Shown one piece after another: positions 51,063 through 60,305 of a DNA stretch of 64,000 nucleotides. A model generated the notes under the pieces. It had not been told where the DNA came from. It saw nothing but the letters and a program-made list of their open reading frames with translations, and searched no databases. A program made the translations under genes and the position numbers. Within the stretch, counting starts at the first letter, position 1. Each line of letters opens with the position of its first letter. This DNA is from Siphonobacter sp. SORGH_AS_0500 (GTDB taxonomy: Bacteria; Bacteroidota; Bacteroidia; Cytophagales; Spirosomataceae), in contig NZ_NHPP01000008.1 in assembly GCF_002838835.1 (NCBI RefSeq), positions 212,123 through 276,122 of the forward strand, in the 5' to 3' direction.

Positions 51063-51126
51063 GCTGGATGCTTGTCCAGTTATTATTTCAAGATAAATTG
51101 TTAGTAATCAAGAGCCATTAATACCC

Positions 51127-51716
51127 ATGAAAAAAGATCGTATTGAACGTTTTATTCGGGATAATCGGGAGGACTTTGATTCTTTCGAGCCGCCGCTGGG
51201 CCTGTGGGCCGAGATTGAGCGGCGACTACCCGAAGTCATAATTCCAGCGGAGGAGGAAACGAAAATCATTCCACTGGGAAAACAAAAATCAATTTGGAGT
51301 AAGGCATTTACCGGCAAGAACTGGGGCATCGCAGCGGGCATCATCTTCTTGCTGGGGTTGGGATTTTCGCGGGTCACTATGCGATCAAACCTAGCCATAC
51401 TGACCCAATTATTGCAGAAGTTAGTCCAGAAGAAGGTAAAATGGCCTTTCGTTATGCTTCTCTGATCGAAACCAAACGGGCTGAAATTAAGTCCATTGAA
51501 GGGTCGAATCCTCAGTTGTACAAAGAATTTGCGGGTGAAATTCAACGGTTAGAAGTTGATTATCAGAATTTGCGTTCGGAATTATCCCAGACCCCTAATC
51601 AGGAAGAAATCGTAGAAGCTATGATCCAAAATTTACAAATGCAGCTTGATATCCTGAATCGTCAATTACAAATCATTCAAAAAATATCCAAACCTAGCCA
51701 TGAGAAGACTATTTAG
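51127..51716 (+). pseudogene. putative anti-sigma factor/membrane protein, one-base frameshift
   Basis: The first frame (51127-51465) has a cytoplasmic part (RIERFIRDNREDFDSFEPPLGLW) and a transmembrane helix (WGIAAGIIFLLGLG). The other frame continues with FFAGHYAIKP, a SHTDPIIAEVSPEEG segment and a coiled coil to 51716. One extra T in the T4 run at 51364-51367 joins them into about 196 residues. The layout, a short N-terminal domain, one TM, then an exported coiled coil, fits proteins that follow ECF sigma genes in Bacteroidota. Its end overlaps the next gene by 17 bp. Confidence 0.75.
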
Positions 51717-52779
51717 CGGAGTGGGCCTGGCCTTGTTTTGGGTACTGCCCCTGCTGGCTTTTGACCAGACCGGAACTCTTTCGGAACGTAAACGCAGTAT
51801 CGTTAAATCTTTCAGCGTATCGCAGCGGGATCGCCTGTTTGTTTCGAATCAGCACGGCGAAACAAAGATTAATATCTGGGATAAAAACGAAGTCCGGGCT
51901 GAGATTGTCATCATTGGTTATGGTAAAGATGACGAAGAAGCTCAACGGTTTATCGAAGCCATTGGCATTGACGAAGCCCGCACGAGTAACCAGATTCGTC
52001 TGGAAACCCGGTATAACGAACCTAAAAGTGATAACTGGAACTGGCGAAACTGGGGACGTTCGAACGAAAGCGATGGCAAGACGCGGGGCGTGAAAATCAG
52101 CTATGTAGTGTATATGCCCAAGTACATGCCACTGGATCTACAAAGCCGTTTTGCCAATGCTACTCTGGCGGATTTTTCAGCTCCTTTACGGGCTAATACC
52201 CAGTACGGTGATTTTGTGGCAGATCGGTTAATGAATACCGATAATGAGATTCGGGTGGATTATGGAAAAGCTGTGATTCGTCAGTTGAATGAAGGCAATT
52301 TGAGAATTCAATATTCGAAACTGGAACTGGACAAAGCAGATCGTTTGCGATTGGTTATTAACTATGGTTCGCTGATGCTGGAAGAAGTCTCCGATCTGGA
52401 TGCAACGATTCAGTATTCAAAGGGAAAAATTGGTAAATTGAAAGAGCAGGGACGGTTGAATATTAACTATTCTGATAATCTTCAGCTACCCGTTTTGACG
52501 AATTCGGTGAAGAATCTGGACGTTCGTTGTAATTATACCACCGTTCGTCTACCCGTCCGTGACAATCAGGATATGGACTTCGACGTAACGGTAACCTACG
52601 CCAATTTTGGGTATCCCAACGCCTTACCAATCAATTTTGAAGTCAAGGACGACGGAACCGACGATACCCGCCAGCGATACGTACCTAAAAGCACCAAAGT
52701 CTACAGAGGCAAAGTGGGCAAAGGAGGGAGTAACGTACGGATTGTCTCTAATTACGGCGGTGTAAAGTTTGTGAATTAA
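51700..52779 (+). CDS. exported DUF4097-like beta-repeat protein
   Basis: 359 residues. A hydrophobic signal region (about 1-20) is followed by an all-beta body of repeating short strands: SVSQRDRLFVSNQHGETKINIW near the start, then NTQYGDFVADRL, VDYGKAVIRQL, IQYSKLEL, INYGSLMLEEV, IQYSKGKIGKL and INYSDN. These are DUF4097/adhesin-like beta-helix rungs. Cell-envelope protein, probably the output or sensor of the sigma/anti-sigma pair upstream, with which it overlaps. Confidence 0.78.
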   Translation: MRRLFSGVGLALFWVLPLLAFDQTGTLSERKRSIVKSFSVSQRDRLFVSNQHGETKINIWDKNEVRAEIVIIGYGKDDEEAQRFIEAIGIDEARTSNQIRLETRYNEPKSDNWNWRNWGRSNESDGKTRGVKISYVVYMPKYMPLDLQSRFANATLADFSAPLRANTQYGDFVADRLMNTDNEIRVDYGKAVIRQLNEGNLRIQYSKLELDKADRLRLVINYGSLMLEEVSDLDATIQYSKGKIGKLKEQGRLNINYSDNLQLPVLTNSVKNLDVRCNYTTVRLPVRDNQDMDFDVTVTYANFGYPNALPINFEVKDDGTDDTRQRYVPKSTKVYRGKVGKGGSNVRIVSNYGGVKFVN

Positions 52780-52780
52780 C

Positions 52781-52812
52781 GAGAAGAGTGACCCAACTGG
52801 GTCGCTCTTCTC
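52781..52812 (+). terminator. hairpin terminator
   Basis: Stem GAGAAGAGTGACCC with GGGTCGCTCTTCTC (one G-T pair), just after the DUF4097-like gene stop. Weak T content. Confidence 0.55.
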
Positions 52813-53003
52813 ATTTCAGAAGGGTTCTTTTGCTAATTCCTAACGGTTATTAGAGAACGAAGAAGCTTATTATTGCTCTTTAGGATTTGCAATTCGAAAG
52901 CGATATGTAAGGGATTTATAATCCCACAAAGGCACCGAAAACCGCCTTTTACCCATACGCCATAAAGTCGCGTCTCTACATTATAGAAAAATACATCTAC
53001 CCT

Positions 53004-53176
53004 CCGCAGTCGCTCGGCTAGAGCCGAGTGATGCTATAAACTGGTAGGCCTCTGACCGATGTTTACAAGCCTATTTCTGTTGGGGAAAGGTGTTCTCTGG
53101 CCCGTTATGGGTTCGCATCCTACCGGCCAGAGGCCTACAGCTAGGTAGTCACTCGGCTAGAGCCAAGCGACTGCGG
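53004..53176. repeat. large inverted-repeat element
   Basis: Outer arms 53004-53031 and 53149-53176 (28 bp, a few mismatches, each containing CTCGGCTAGAGCC), inner arms GTAGGCCTCTG (53044-53054) and CAGAGGCCTAC (53128-53138). About 173 bp in total, within a 446-bp spacer that shows no gene. Could be a miniature element, palindromic unit or structured RNA. Confidence 0.65.
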
Positions 53177-53225
53177 GGACTGCGGGTGGAACAAAAAAGG
53201 CGACTAAACTTCGTCGCTTGTTTTG

Positions 53226-53864
53226 TTAAATGTCAAAATGCTTTTTAAGCCATTCTTTCGTTAACTGCAAGTCCTTCTGCGTTAAGTTATGACTGCTTGG
53301 AATGAGCTCATGCTGTACCTGAAAACCTGCCGTTTCCAGCAGATGTTCGTAATCTTTCATGGCTTTGGGCTGGTAATAAGGGTCCGAACTGCCGGAAGTT
53401 AATAATACCGGAGCTTTATTAGATTCCAGTGGTTTTTCTTCGGGCAAGGGTAACATAGGCCGCCAGAAAGCGGCTCCGCTTAGTAAGGTAGGGTACTTCT
53501 GAAGAATAGCCCCGCCAATGTTAGCACCATTGGAATAACCCAGAGCGATTAACTTACTTTGATCAAAACCCAGTTTGCCAGCAATGTCCTGCAAACTGCT
53601 TACCAGCTCTTCCGTTCGGAAATGAAGGTCGGCGTGATCAAAAATGCCCGTTCCCATGCGGCGGAAAAAGCGGGTTGTATACCCGTTTTCGAGAACGTTA
53701 CCGCGAAATCCCAGCAGGTTGGTTTGACCTTCGGTTAACTCTTCCGCCAGATGAATGAGATCATTCTCATCGCCACCCGTACCATGCAGCAGGACAAGGG
53801 TATAACGCTGAGCGGCTTGTTCATTAGCGGCTACAAACCGATATTTTAAAGGGGTAAAATTCAT
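53226..53864 (-). CDS. alpha/beta-hydrolase, carboxylesterase/phospholipase type
   Basis: 212 residues from the ATG at 53864; an in-frame ATG at 53915 is less likely. Oxyanion region VLLHGTGGDENDL, nucleophile elbow GYSNGA (Ser), Asp in SGSSDPYYQP, and His in PSSHNLTQKD complete the catalytic triad of the carboxylesterase/lysophospholipase family. Cytoplasmic ester hydrolase of unknown substrate. Solitary gene. Confidence 0.85.
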   Translation of the reverse strand: MNFTPLKYRFVAANEQAAQRYTLVLLHGTGGDENDLIHLAEELTEGQTNLLGFRGNVLENGYTTRFFRRMGTGIFDHADLHFRTEELVSSLQDIAGKLGFDQSKLIALGYSNGANIGGAILQKYPTLLSGAAFWRPMLPLPEEKPLESNKAPVLLTSGSSDPYYQPKAMKDYEHLLETAGFQVQHELIPSSHNLTQKDLQLTKEWLKKHFDI

Positions 53865-54158
53865 GGAGATGGAAATAAGATGAAGGATATAATAGTCATA
53901 CAAAATTTGATTCAAAAAGGTTTGTATAGAACTTAAGGAGTAATATTTTAGGGCAGGGAACTTTCTCTAATAAATTATTATTCAGGAAGATAGTGATTTA
54001 AAGCCGGAAAATTTCTAATTTTGCGGGCATTTTCATTGACGGTTATCCGTAAACTTAAAGATCTGTGATTCATAGAATGGAATGGCAGGTGGTGCATGGC
54101 ACCGATGGTACACGCTGCGGATAATTGAAACAACGACATCAGAAAACTTTCTTCTCCG

Positions 54159-55976
54159 ATGCAAAGCATCCGTAACATTGCCATTATTGCCCACGTTGAC
54201 CACGGCAAAACCACATTGGTGGATAAAATCATCCACTACAGCAAACTTTTCCGGGAAAACCAGGAATTCAACGACCTGATTCTCGACAACAACGATCTGG
54301 AACGCGAACGCGGAATTACGATTCTTTCAAAGAACGTATCAGTTCGTTACAAAGACGTTAAAATCAACATCATCGATACTCCAGGTCACGCCGACTTCGG
54401 GGGTGAGGTAGAACGCGTACTGAAAATGGCCGACGGCGTATGTTTGCTCGTCGATGCTTTCGAAGGTCCCATGCCTCAGACCCGTTTCGTATTATCGAAA
54501 GCCATCTCTTTAGGCTTAAAGGTAATTGTGGTTGTGAACAAGGTAGATAAAGAAAACTGCCGTCCTGAAGAAGTTCAGGAAAACGTATTTGACCTGATGT
54601 TCAACCTGGGTGCTACGGAAGATCAATTAGACTTCCCAACCCTGTTTGGTTCAGGTAAAGGTGGCTGGATGAGCACTGATTATCGCAATAAAACGGAAGA
54701 CATCAGTCCTCTGTTAGACGCGATCATCGAAAGCGTTCCTCCTGCTCCTCAACCCGAAGGTATTCCTCAGATGCAGGTTACTTCTTTAGATTTCTCGCAA
54801 TTCACGGGTCGTATTGCCATCGGTCGTGTTTTCCAGGGAACGCTGAAAGAAGGTGCTTCGATGGGTCTTTGTAAAGCAGACGGAAGCGTGAAACGCGTTC
54901 GTATCAAAGAACTTCAGGTATTCGAAGGTTTAGGCCGTGCGAAAGTAGCAGAAGTAGGTGCCGGTGATATCTGTGCCATTACAGGTCTGGAAGATTTCGA
55001 AATTGGTGATACCGTTACTGATTACGACAATCCTCAGCCGCTGGATCGTATCGCGGTAGATGAGCCTACGATGAGTATGCTTTTCACGATTAATAACTCA
55101 CCTTTCTTCGGTAAAGAAGGTAAATTCGTAACGTCTCGTCACTTACGCGATCGTCTGTACAAAGAGATCGAGAAAAACCTGGCCTTACGCGTACAACCAA
55201 CCGATAGCGAAGACCGTTTCTTAGTATTTGGTCGTGGAATCCTTCACTTGTCAGTTCTGATTGAAACGATGCGTCGGGAAGGTTATGAATTGCAGGTAGG
55301 TCAGCCCCAGGTATTATACAAAGACATCGATGGCGTTCGTCACGAGCCTATCGAGTTAATGGTAGTAGACGTTCCTGAAGAAACGGCTGGTAAAGTAATC
55401 GAATTAGCAACTCAACGTAAGGGTGAGTTGATGATTATGGAACCTAAAGGTGACGTGCAACACCTGGAATTCAACATTCCTTCACGTGGTCTGATTGGTC
55501 TGCGTTCGGATGTGTTAACAGCTACTTTCGGTGAAGCTGTAATGACGCACCGCTTTAAGTCGTACGAACCTTTCAAAGGCCCCATTGCTGGTCGTATTAA
55601 CGGTTCAATCATTTCAAAAGGAACGGGAACGGCTACGGCTTACACCATCGATAAACTTCAGGATCGCGGTCGCTTCTTCATCGATGCGGGCGAGGAAATC
55701 TACGAAGGTATGGTAGTAGGTGAGCACAACCGTAACAACGACATCGTAGTAAACTTACAGGAAGCCAAGAAATTAACGAACATGCGTGCGTCAGGTTCTG
55801 ACGACAGCGTTCGGATCATTCCTAAGGTTAACTTCTCACTGGAAGATTCAATGGAATACATCCAGAAAGATGAATACCTGGAGATTACTCCAAAATCGAT
55901 GCGTATGCGTAAAATTTACCTCGACGAAAACGAGCGTAAACGTGCAGAAAGCAAAGGAGCTTTTGCTGATTTATAG
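54159..55976 (+). CDS. typA: translational GTPase TypA/BipA
   Basis: 605 residues. GTPase domain: G1 AHVDHGKTTL (about 11-20), G2 ERGITI, G3 DTPGH, G4 NKVD. Domain II (about 200-290), an EF-G-like domain V, and the BipA-specific C-terminal domain (GRFFIDAGEEIYEGMVVGEHNR...) follow. Length and every motif match TypA, a ribosome-binding GTPase important in stress and low-temperature ribosome assembly. Highly conserved codon use. Followed by a terminator. Confidence 0.97.
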   Translation: MQSIRNIAIIAHVDHGKTTLVDKIIHYSKLFRENQEFNDLILDNNDLERERGITILSKNVSVRYKDVKINIIDTPGHADFGGEVERVLKMADGVCLLVDAFEGPMPQTRFVLSKAISLGLKVIVVVNKVDKENCRPEEVQENVFDLMFNLGATEDQLDFPTLFGSGKGGWMSTDYRNKTEDISPLLDAIIESVPPAPQPEGIPQMQVTSLDFSQFTGRIAIGRVFQGTLKEGASMGLCKADGSVKRVRIKELQVFEGLGRAKVAEVGAGDICAITGLEDFEIGDTVTDYDNPQPLDRIAVDEPTMSMLFTINNSPFFGKEGKFVTSRHLRDRLYKEIEKNLALRVQPTDSEDRFLVFGRGILHLSVLIETMRREGYELQVGQPQVLYKDIDGVRHEPIELMVVDVPEETAGKVIELATQRKGELMIMEPKGDVQHLEFNIPSRGLIGLRSDVLTATFGEAVMTHRFKSYEPFKGPIAGRINGSIISKGTGTATAYTIDKLQDRGRFFIDAGEEIYEGMVVGEHNRNNDIVVNLQEAKKLTNMRASGSDDSVRIIPKVNFSLEDSMEYIQKDEYLEITPKSMRMRKIYLDENERKRAESKGAFADL

Positions 55977-55995
55977 TAGAAGCTATTCAATAAAT

Positions 55996-56032
55996 AAAAA
56001 GGGGCAATCCAATTTTGGATTAGCCCCTTTTT
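55996..56032. terminator. bidirectional intrinsic terminator
   Basis: AAAAAGGGGC...AATCC paired with GGATT..GCCCCTTTTT, between typA and the convergent acyltransferase gene. Confidence 0.8.
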
Positions 56033-57168
56033 ATTTATTCTTCATTCTTGAGCTTACGTAATGTCCAATCTGAATTGATTTAAGTTCAATGAAGAGATAT
56101 AACACGTAAGAAATTGCAAAGGTGATTAGAAAAGGTATAATCAGGGTAAGGGGTGTTTTTAAATACGAATGGATGGTTAATTGATTGACGAGATCAATTA
56201 AATCCCCCATAATGGCTGATGAATTAGATAAATGCTATAACTGCAAAGCCCTACATAAACAATGGGTTTTTCAATCCATTGGTACTTCTTCCTATTGAGT
56301 TGATAAGAAGAAAACAATAACCGATCGATGATTAATGCGAACATAAAAGCCGCCATTAAGAAAGATAAATAGGAGAATAGAAATAAGAAAACCTTACTAA
56401 CGACAAAGAAGACAACAAACAGACAAATACCTGTATCTGATATGTTAAACGTCCGTTTATGATTATAATAATTTTCAGCAATTAAAGCACCCCAGGCCCA
56501 AATAATCCAGGAATTAATTACAAAAGTAATTTCGCTTAATTTTTGGCTTTGAATGTAAATTAAAAAAGAGATGCTAATTAAATGCCAAACGAATAATACC
56601 CAGCACAGGGTAGAAATCGACCATTTTTTCGCAGGTATAAAAACAAAGGGTAAAGTAGATATAACTGAACTTCCAGTGCAAGACTCCAGAAGGAAGAATT
56701 AATACCAAAAATAATTCGACTATCTCCCGATAAATTATGAACCATTAGCAAGTGAGTAAAAAAGGCTTGTTTACCAATAGTGTCCTTGAAGTAATACAGG
56801 ATTTGATCGGAGCTTCTAAAAACAAAAAATAATAGAATCAGAAGATAAGGAGGATAAATACGCCAGAATCGTCGTGAAAAAAAATCTCTGCCATTAAATG
56901 CTTTTTCTTTTCTCAGATAGGAATAATGTATAAGGAAGCCACTAATCACTAAAAAAAGCTGAACGCCCACATGCCCAAAAGCAAGGGGTGAAAAAGTAGT
57001 ATAAAGTTTATGGATTGTAATGGGTTCATTAAAAATGAAATCAGTAGTGATGGGAAAGTAATCGTTTACGGTATGAATGTGCCAGTGATATCCGAAAACA
57101 GCCAAAATAGCTACGCCCCGGAGCAGGTCAAAGAGTTCAAGCTGTTGAGGAGAAGAACTTGATTTCAT
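56031..57168 (-). pseudogene. acyltransferase family 3 membrane protein, two one-base frameshifts
   Basis: Starts at 57168 with QLELFDLLRGVAILAVFGYHWHIH and FLVISGFLIHYSYLRK, then FFSRRFWRIYPPYL and SSFWSLALEVQLYLLYP, all typical of O-acyltransferases of the Acyl_transf_3 family (His in the FGYHWH segment). The first frame ends at 56578. Another frame continues with KKWSISTLCWVLFVWHLIS and several more membrane helices, then LIHQPLWG; a last frame ends at 56031. Adding one base to the T6 at 56624-56629 and one to the C5 at 56204-56208 restores a protein of the expected length, about 380 residues. Role: acylation of a surface glycan. Confidence 0.8.
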
Positions 57169-57195
57169 TCAAATGATAATTAAATATATGGTGGC

Positions 57196-57435
57196 TTACT
57201 TGTGTTGAAGGTCGAAGAAATAGTGACTGATCAATAGACCGATTAAGGTGCCACCTATCAGAACTCATATAGAAAAACAAATCCTGCGACAAGGGAGTCG
57301 TTTCAACCGCGTATGCAATGCTAAATGCTTGCGTTTGAGACCTTGGAATAAGGCTTTATCCTCCAACCGTAGCGTTTGATCCAGGCAATCATAGTAGTAT
57401 CATCACAATCAAAAGAAGCTTTAACAATAGTACAA
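57196..57435 (-). pseudogene. IS1-family transposase remnant
   Basis: Minus-strand fragments in different frames read LFQGLKRKHLALHTRLKRLP then CRRICFS, and then LIGLLISHYFFDLQHK, matching the end of IS1-type transposases (R-x-KRL..KTICFSKS...GLFINRYFF). No intact frame, terminal repeats or second ORF found. The surrounding spacer 57169-57656 holds nothing else supportable. Confidence 0.6.
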
Positions 57436-57656
57436 AAGTTAGTACGTCAGAAATACCATTGCATCTAAATACACCCTGCTGATCCTGGAAATGTGAAGGC
57501 AAAGGCTTAGAGGTCTGGTTTATAACCGATGAAAGTGATCAGATGTTTTACGAAGTAAGATAGAGGTATTTCTCGCGTTGGAATGTAATTAATCCGGGGA
57601 GCAATGATTGCGGGGAGCCGTTGCGTTGTATTTTTGCCAATTCGAGTATTACCCCT

Positions 57657-59099
57657 ATGCAAGAATCAGGTCAGCTTTTGAATCAGGAAAAATTCGTCCA
57701 TCTGGATTATTTTGAACGGATCGCCTCTAGTCAGGTCTCTTACCGTCGTAAGAAGAAATACTATTGGGATGAGATTACCCATTACTGCAATTACTTCTCC
57801 CACGAAGATTTGTCGGTTTTAGAGGTCGGATGTGGCACTGGAGAGCTCCTGGGGCAGATCAGAGGCGAACGCAAAACGGGAATTGACTTCAGCGAAGGCA
57901 TGATTCGGGTGGCTCGTGAGCAGTTCCCAGACGTACGTTTTGAATTAATGACAGCCCAGGAAATCCACTTGAATGAGACCTACGATCTTATTATTCTGTC
58001 TAATCTGATTGGTTACATTGATGACGTTCAGGCTCTTTTTGAACAGCTGCGACCGCTGTGCCATGATCGCACAAAAATCATTGTTAACTACTATAATTTC
58101 CTCTGGGAGCCTTTCCTGAAATTTTCTGAGTGGTTAGGGTTGAAACGAAAAACTCCCCGTCAGAACTGGCTTTCCCGCATGGATGTGGACAATTTGCTAA
58201 ATCTGGCCGGATTTGATGTGTACCGGAACAGTTTGCGAATGTTATGTCCTTTTTATATTCCGCTGATTTCTACGTTTCTCAATAAATACGTAGCCAAACT
58301 GCCGATTATCAGGCATTTATCCATTAATCAATACAGTTTTGCCAAGCCACTCAAGGAAGTGGAGCAGTGGGAAAACCGCTTTTCAACGAGCATCGTTATC
58401 CCTGCTCGTAACGAAAGCGGAAATATTGAAAATGCGTTGTTGCGAATGCCTAAATTTGGTAAGCATCAGGAGATTATTTTCGTAGAGGGTAACTCAACGG
58501 ACGATACCTGGGCAACGATTCAACGCATAGCCGAGCAATACAAAGACCAGTTTGATATTAAGATTCTTCAGCAGGATGGTAAAGGAAAAGGCAATGCCGT
58601 TCGAAATGGTTTTGCTGTGGCAACGGGCGATATCCTAATGATTCTTGATGCGGATTTAACCGTCCCGCCCGAAGATCTGCCCAAATTTTATAATGCTATT
58701 GCTTCCGGAAAAGGGGATTTTGTAAATGGCTCGCGGTTGGTTTATCCGATGGAAAAGAAAGCCATGCGTTTTCTTAACCTGCTAGGCAACAAATTCTTCA
58801 GCCTACTGTTTTCTTGGTTACTGGACAGACCGTTCAAAGATACGTTGTGCGGAACGAAAGTGATTTTCAGGACGGATTATTACCGCTTAATAGAAAACCG
58901 CAAGTTCTTCGGAGATTTTGATCCTTTCGGAGATTTTGATCTGATTTTTGGAGCTTTCAAATTAAATCTCAAGATCGTGGAAGTTCCCATTCGGTATCGG
59001 GAGCGGACGTACGGGGATACCAATATTTCCCGGTTCAAACACGGTTTCATCCTTCTTCAAATGTGTGCCTTTGCGGCCCGCAAACTTAAATTTATTTAA
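57657..59099 (+). CDS. fused SAM-dependent methyltransferase and family 2 glycosyltransferase
   Basis: 480 residues from the ATG at 57657, preferred over an in-frame TTG at 57621. The N-terminal 210 residues form a class I methyltransferase (VLEVGCGTGELLGQI, TGIDFSEGMIRVA, then LIILSNLIGY). The C-terminal 230 residues form a GT2 domain (TSIVIPARNESGNIENAL, GKGKGNAVRNGF, DILMILDADLTV with DxD, and a late GDFDLIFGAF). GT2 parts of this kind resemble polyprenyl-phosphate or dolichyl-phosphate glycosyltransferases. Start of the polysaccharide locus; another GT2 follows 42 bp later. Confidence 0.87.
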   Translation: MQESGQLLNQEKFVHLDYFERIASSQVSYRRKKKYYWDEITHYCNYFSHEDLSVLEVGCGTGELLGQIRGERKTGIDFSEGMIRVAREQFPDVRFELMTAQEIHLNETYDLIILSNLIGYIDDVQALFEQLRPLCHDRTKIIVNYYNFLWEPFLKFSEWLGLKRKTPRQNWLSRMDVDNLLNLAGFDVYRNSLRMLCPFYIPLISTFLNKYVAKLPIIRHLSINQYSFAKPLKEVEQWENRFSTSIVIPARNESGNIENALLRMPKFGKHQEIIFVEGNSTDDTWATIQRIAEQYKDQFDIKILQQDGKGKGNAVRNGFAVATGDILMILDADLTVPPEDLPKFYNAIASGKGDFVNGSRLVYPMEKKAMRFLNLLGNKFFSLLFSWLLDRPFKDTLCGTKVIFRTDYYRLIENRKFFGDFDPFGDFDLIFGAFKLNLKIVEVPIRYRERTYGDTNISRFKHGFILLQMCAFAARKLKFI

Positions 59100-59141
59100 G
59101 CCCGCTCACCTATCGTTTTAGCTGGTGAATCATGTATACCT

Positions 59142-59897
59142 ATGTCGGATCTGCCTAAGATTTCTATTATAACGGTTGTTTACAACGGTGCAGCCACGAT
59201 TGAAGATACCGTTCGCTCGGTTTTGTCGCAGGATTATCCTTCTGTTGAGTATATCATTATTGATGGAGCATCCAAAGACGATACCCTGGCTCGTCTGAAC
59301 CCCTACAGAGACCGGATCGCTCAATTGGTAAGTGAACCCGATAAGGGCATTTGGGATGCTATGAATAAGGGATTAAAGCGAGCTACGGGCGATGTGATCG
59401 GTATTTTAAACTCAGATGATGTATATGCTCACAGTGGAGTGTTGTCCAAAGTGATGCAGACATTTGAGGCGAATCCGACGGCAGAGGCGGTCTATGGCAA
59501 CCTGAAATACATGGATACCTCTCTGACTAAAGTAATTCGAAATTGGAAGTCGAGAGCGTATGACCAGACTTTTTTCGAGTACGGCGAAATGCCTCCGCAC
59601 CCTACTTTTTTCGCCCGTCGATCTTTATATGATAAGATTGGTTACATCGACATGAACTTCCGCTTAGGAGCTGACTATGAGTTGACGTTCAGAGCTATGC
59701 GAGTTTATCAGTTACCTACCTACTGGGTCGATGAATGTTTGGTACATATGCGAATTGGGGGGGAATCTAATCGAAGTGTTAAAAACATTATTGATCAACA
59801 CCGATTGAATATGAAGGCTTGGACAATCCATGGTTTAAAAGTTCCTTTGTCTTTTCATTATCGAAAGTTTTTGCATAGACTTAAACAGTTTTTATGA
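59142..59897 (+). CDS. family 2 glycosyltransferase
   Basis: 251 residues. SIITVVYNGAATIEDTVRSVL, YIIIDGASKDDTLA, SEPDKGIWDAMNKG, and the DxD-type GILNSDDVYA motif place it in the GT2 family, closest to WcaA-type colanic/exopolysaccharide glycosyltransferases. A late RLGADYELTFRAM is the acidic catalytic segment. Acts at the inner membrane on sugar-nucleotide donors. In line with the upstream fused enzyme and probably cotranscribed. Confidence 0.9.
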   Translation: MSDLPKISIITVVYNGAATIEDTVRSVLSQDYPSVEYIIIDGASKDDTLARLNPYRDRIAQLVSEPDKGIWDAMNKGLKRATGDVIGILNSDDVYAHSGVLSKVMQTFEANPTAEAVYGNLKYMDTSLTKVIRNWKSRAYDQTFFEYGEMPPHPTFFARRSLYDKIGYIDMNFRLGADYELTFRAMRVYQLPTYWVDECLVHMRIGGESNRSVKNIIDQHRLNMKAWTIHGLKVPLSFHYRKFLHRLKQFL

Positions 59898-60305
59898 CGC
59901 TTTCATGTAATATGTTAACTTTGTAGGCGTTTATTACATAATATACCAACCTAACATCGACTTATGCAGATTCTTACTCGAATAGTTACTGGCTCCCTAA
60001 AAGGATAACCTTCATAAAATCAGAGTGATAGAATTGTATTTTTAAGATAGGGTTACTTTTTAAGTAGCATGCTTTTAGAAACACAATAATTTACTAAATT
60101 TCTGATTTTTTAGAACCTAATCTTAATGAAGAGAACGAATGGAGTCCGTATTCATCTTCCATGACTCTTCATTTCAGCAGGTTTTTGAGAATGAGTGAGT
60201 ACTCATCCCGAAAAATCTTACTACTGCCTCTGGATCTAATCTGTATGGAGGTTTATATCTGATTATCAATAAATTAAGTACATACTTAACTGAATCATTC
60301 CAGCA
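59898..60305. promoter_or_regulatory. regulatory region of the exopolysaccharide export genes
   Basis: About 400 bp without a gene. A TAACTTTG -7-type box stands at 59916-59923, and a 16-bp palindrome TTAAGTACATACTTAA (60274-60289) ends 16 bp before the start of the export gene, which would suit an operator. Confidence 0.45.
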
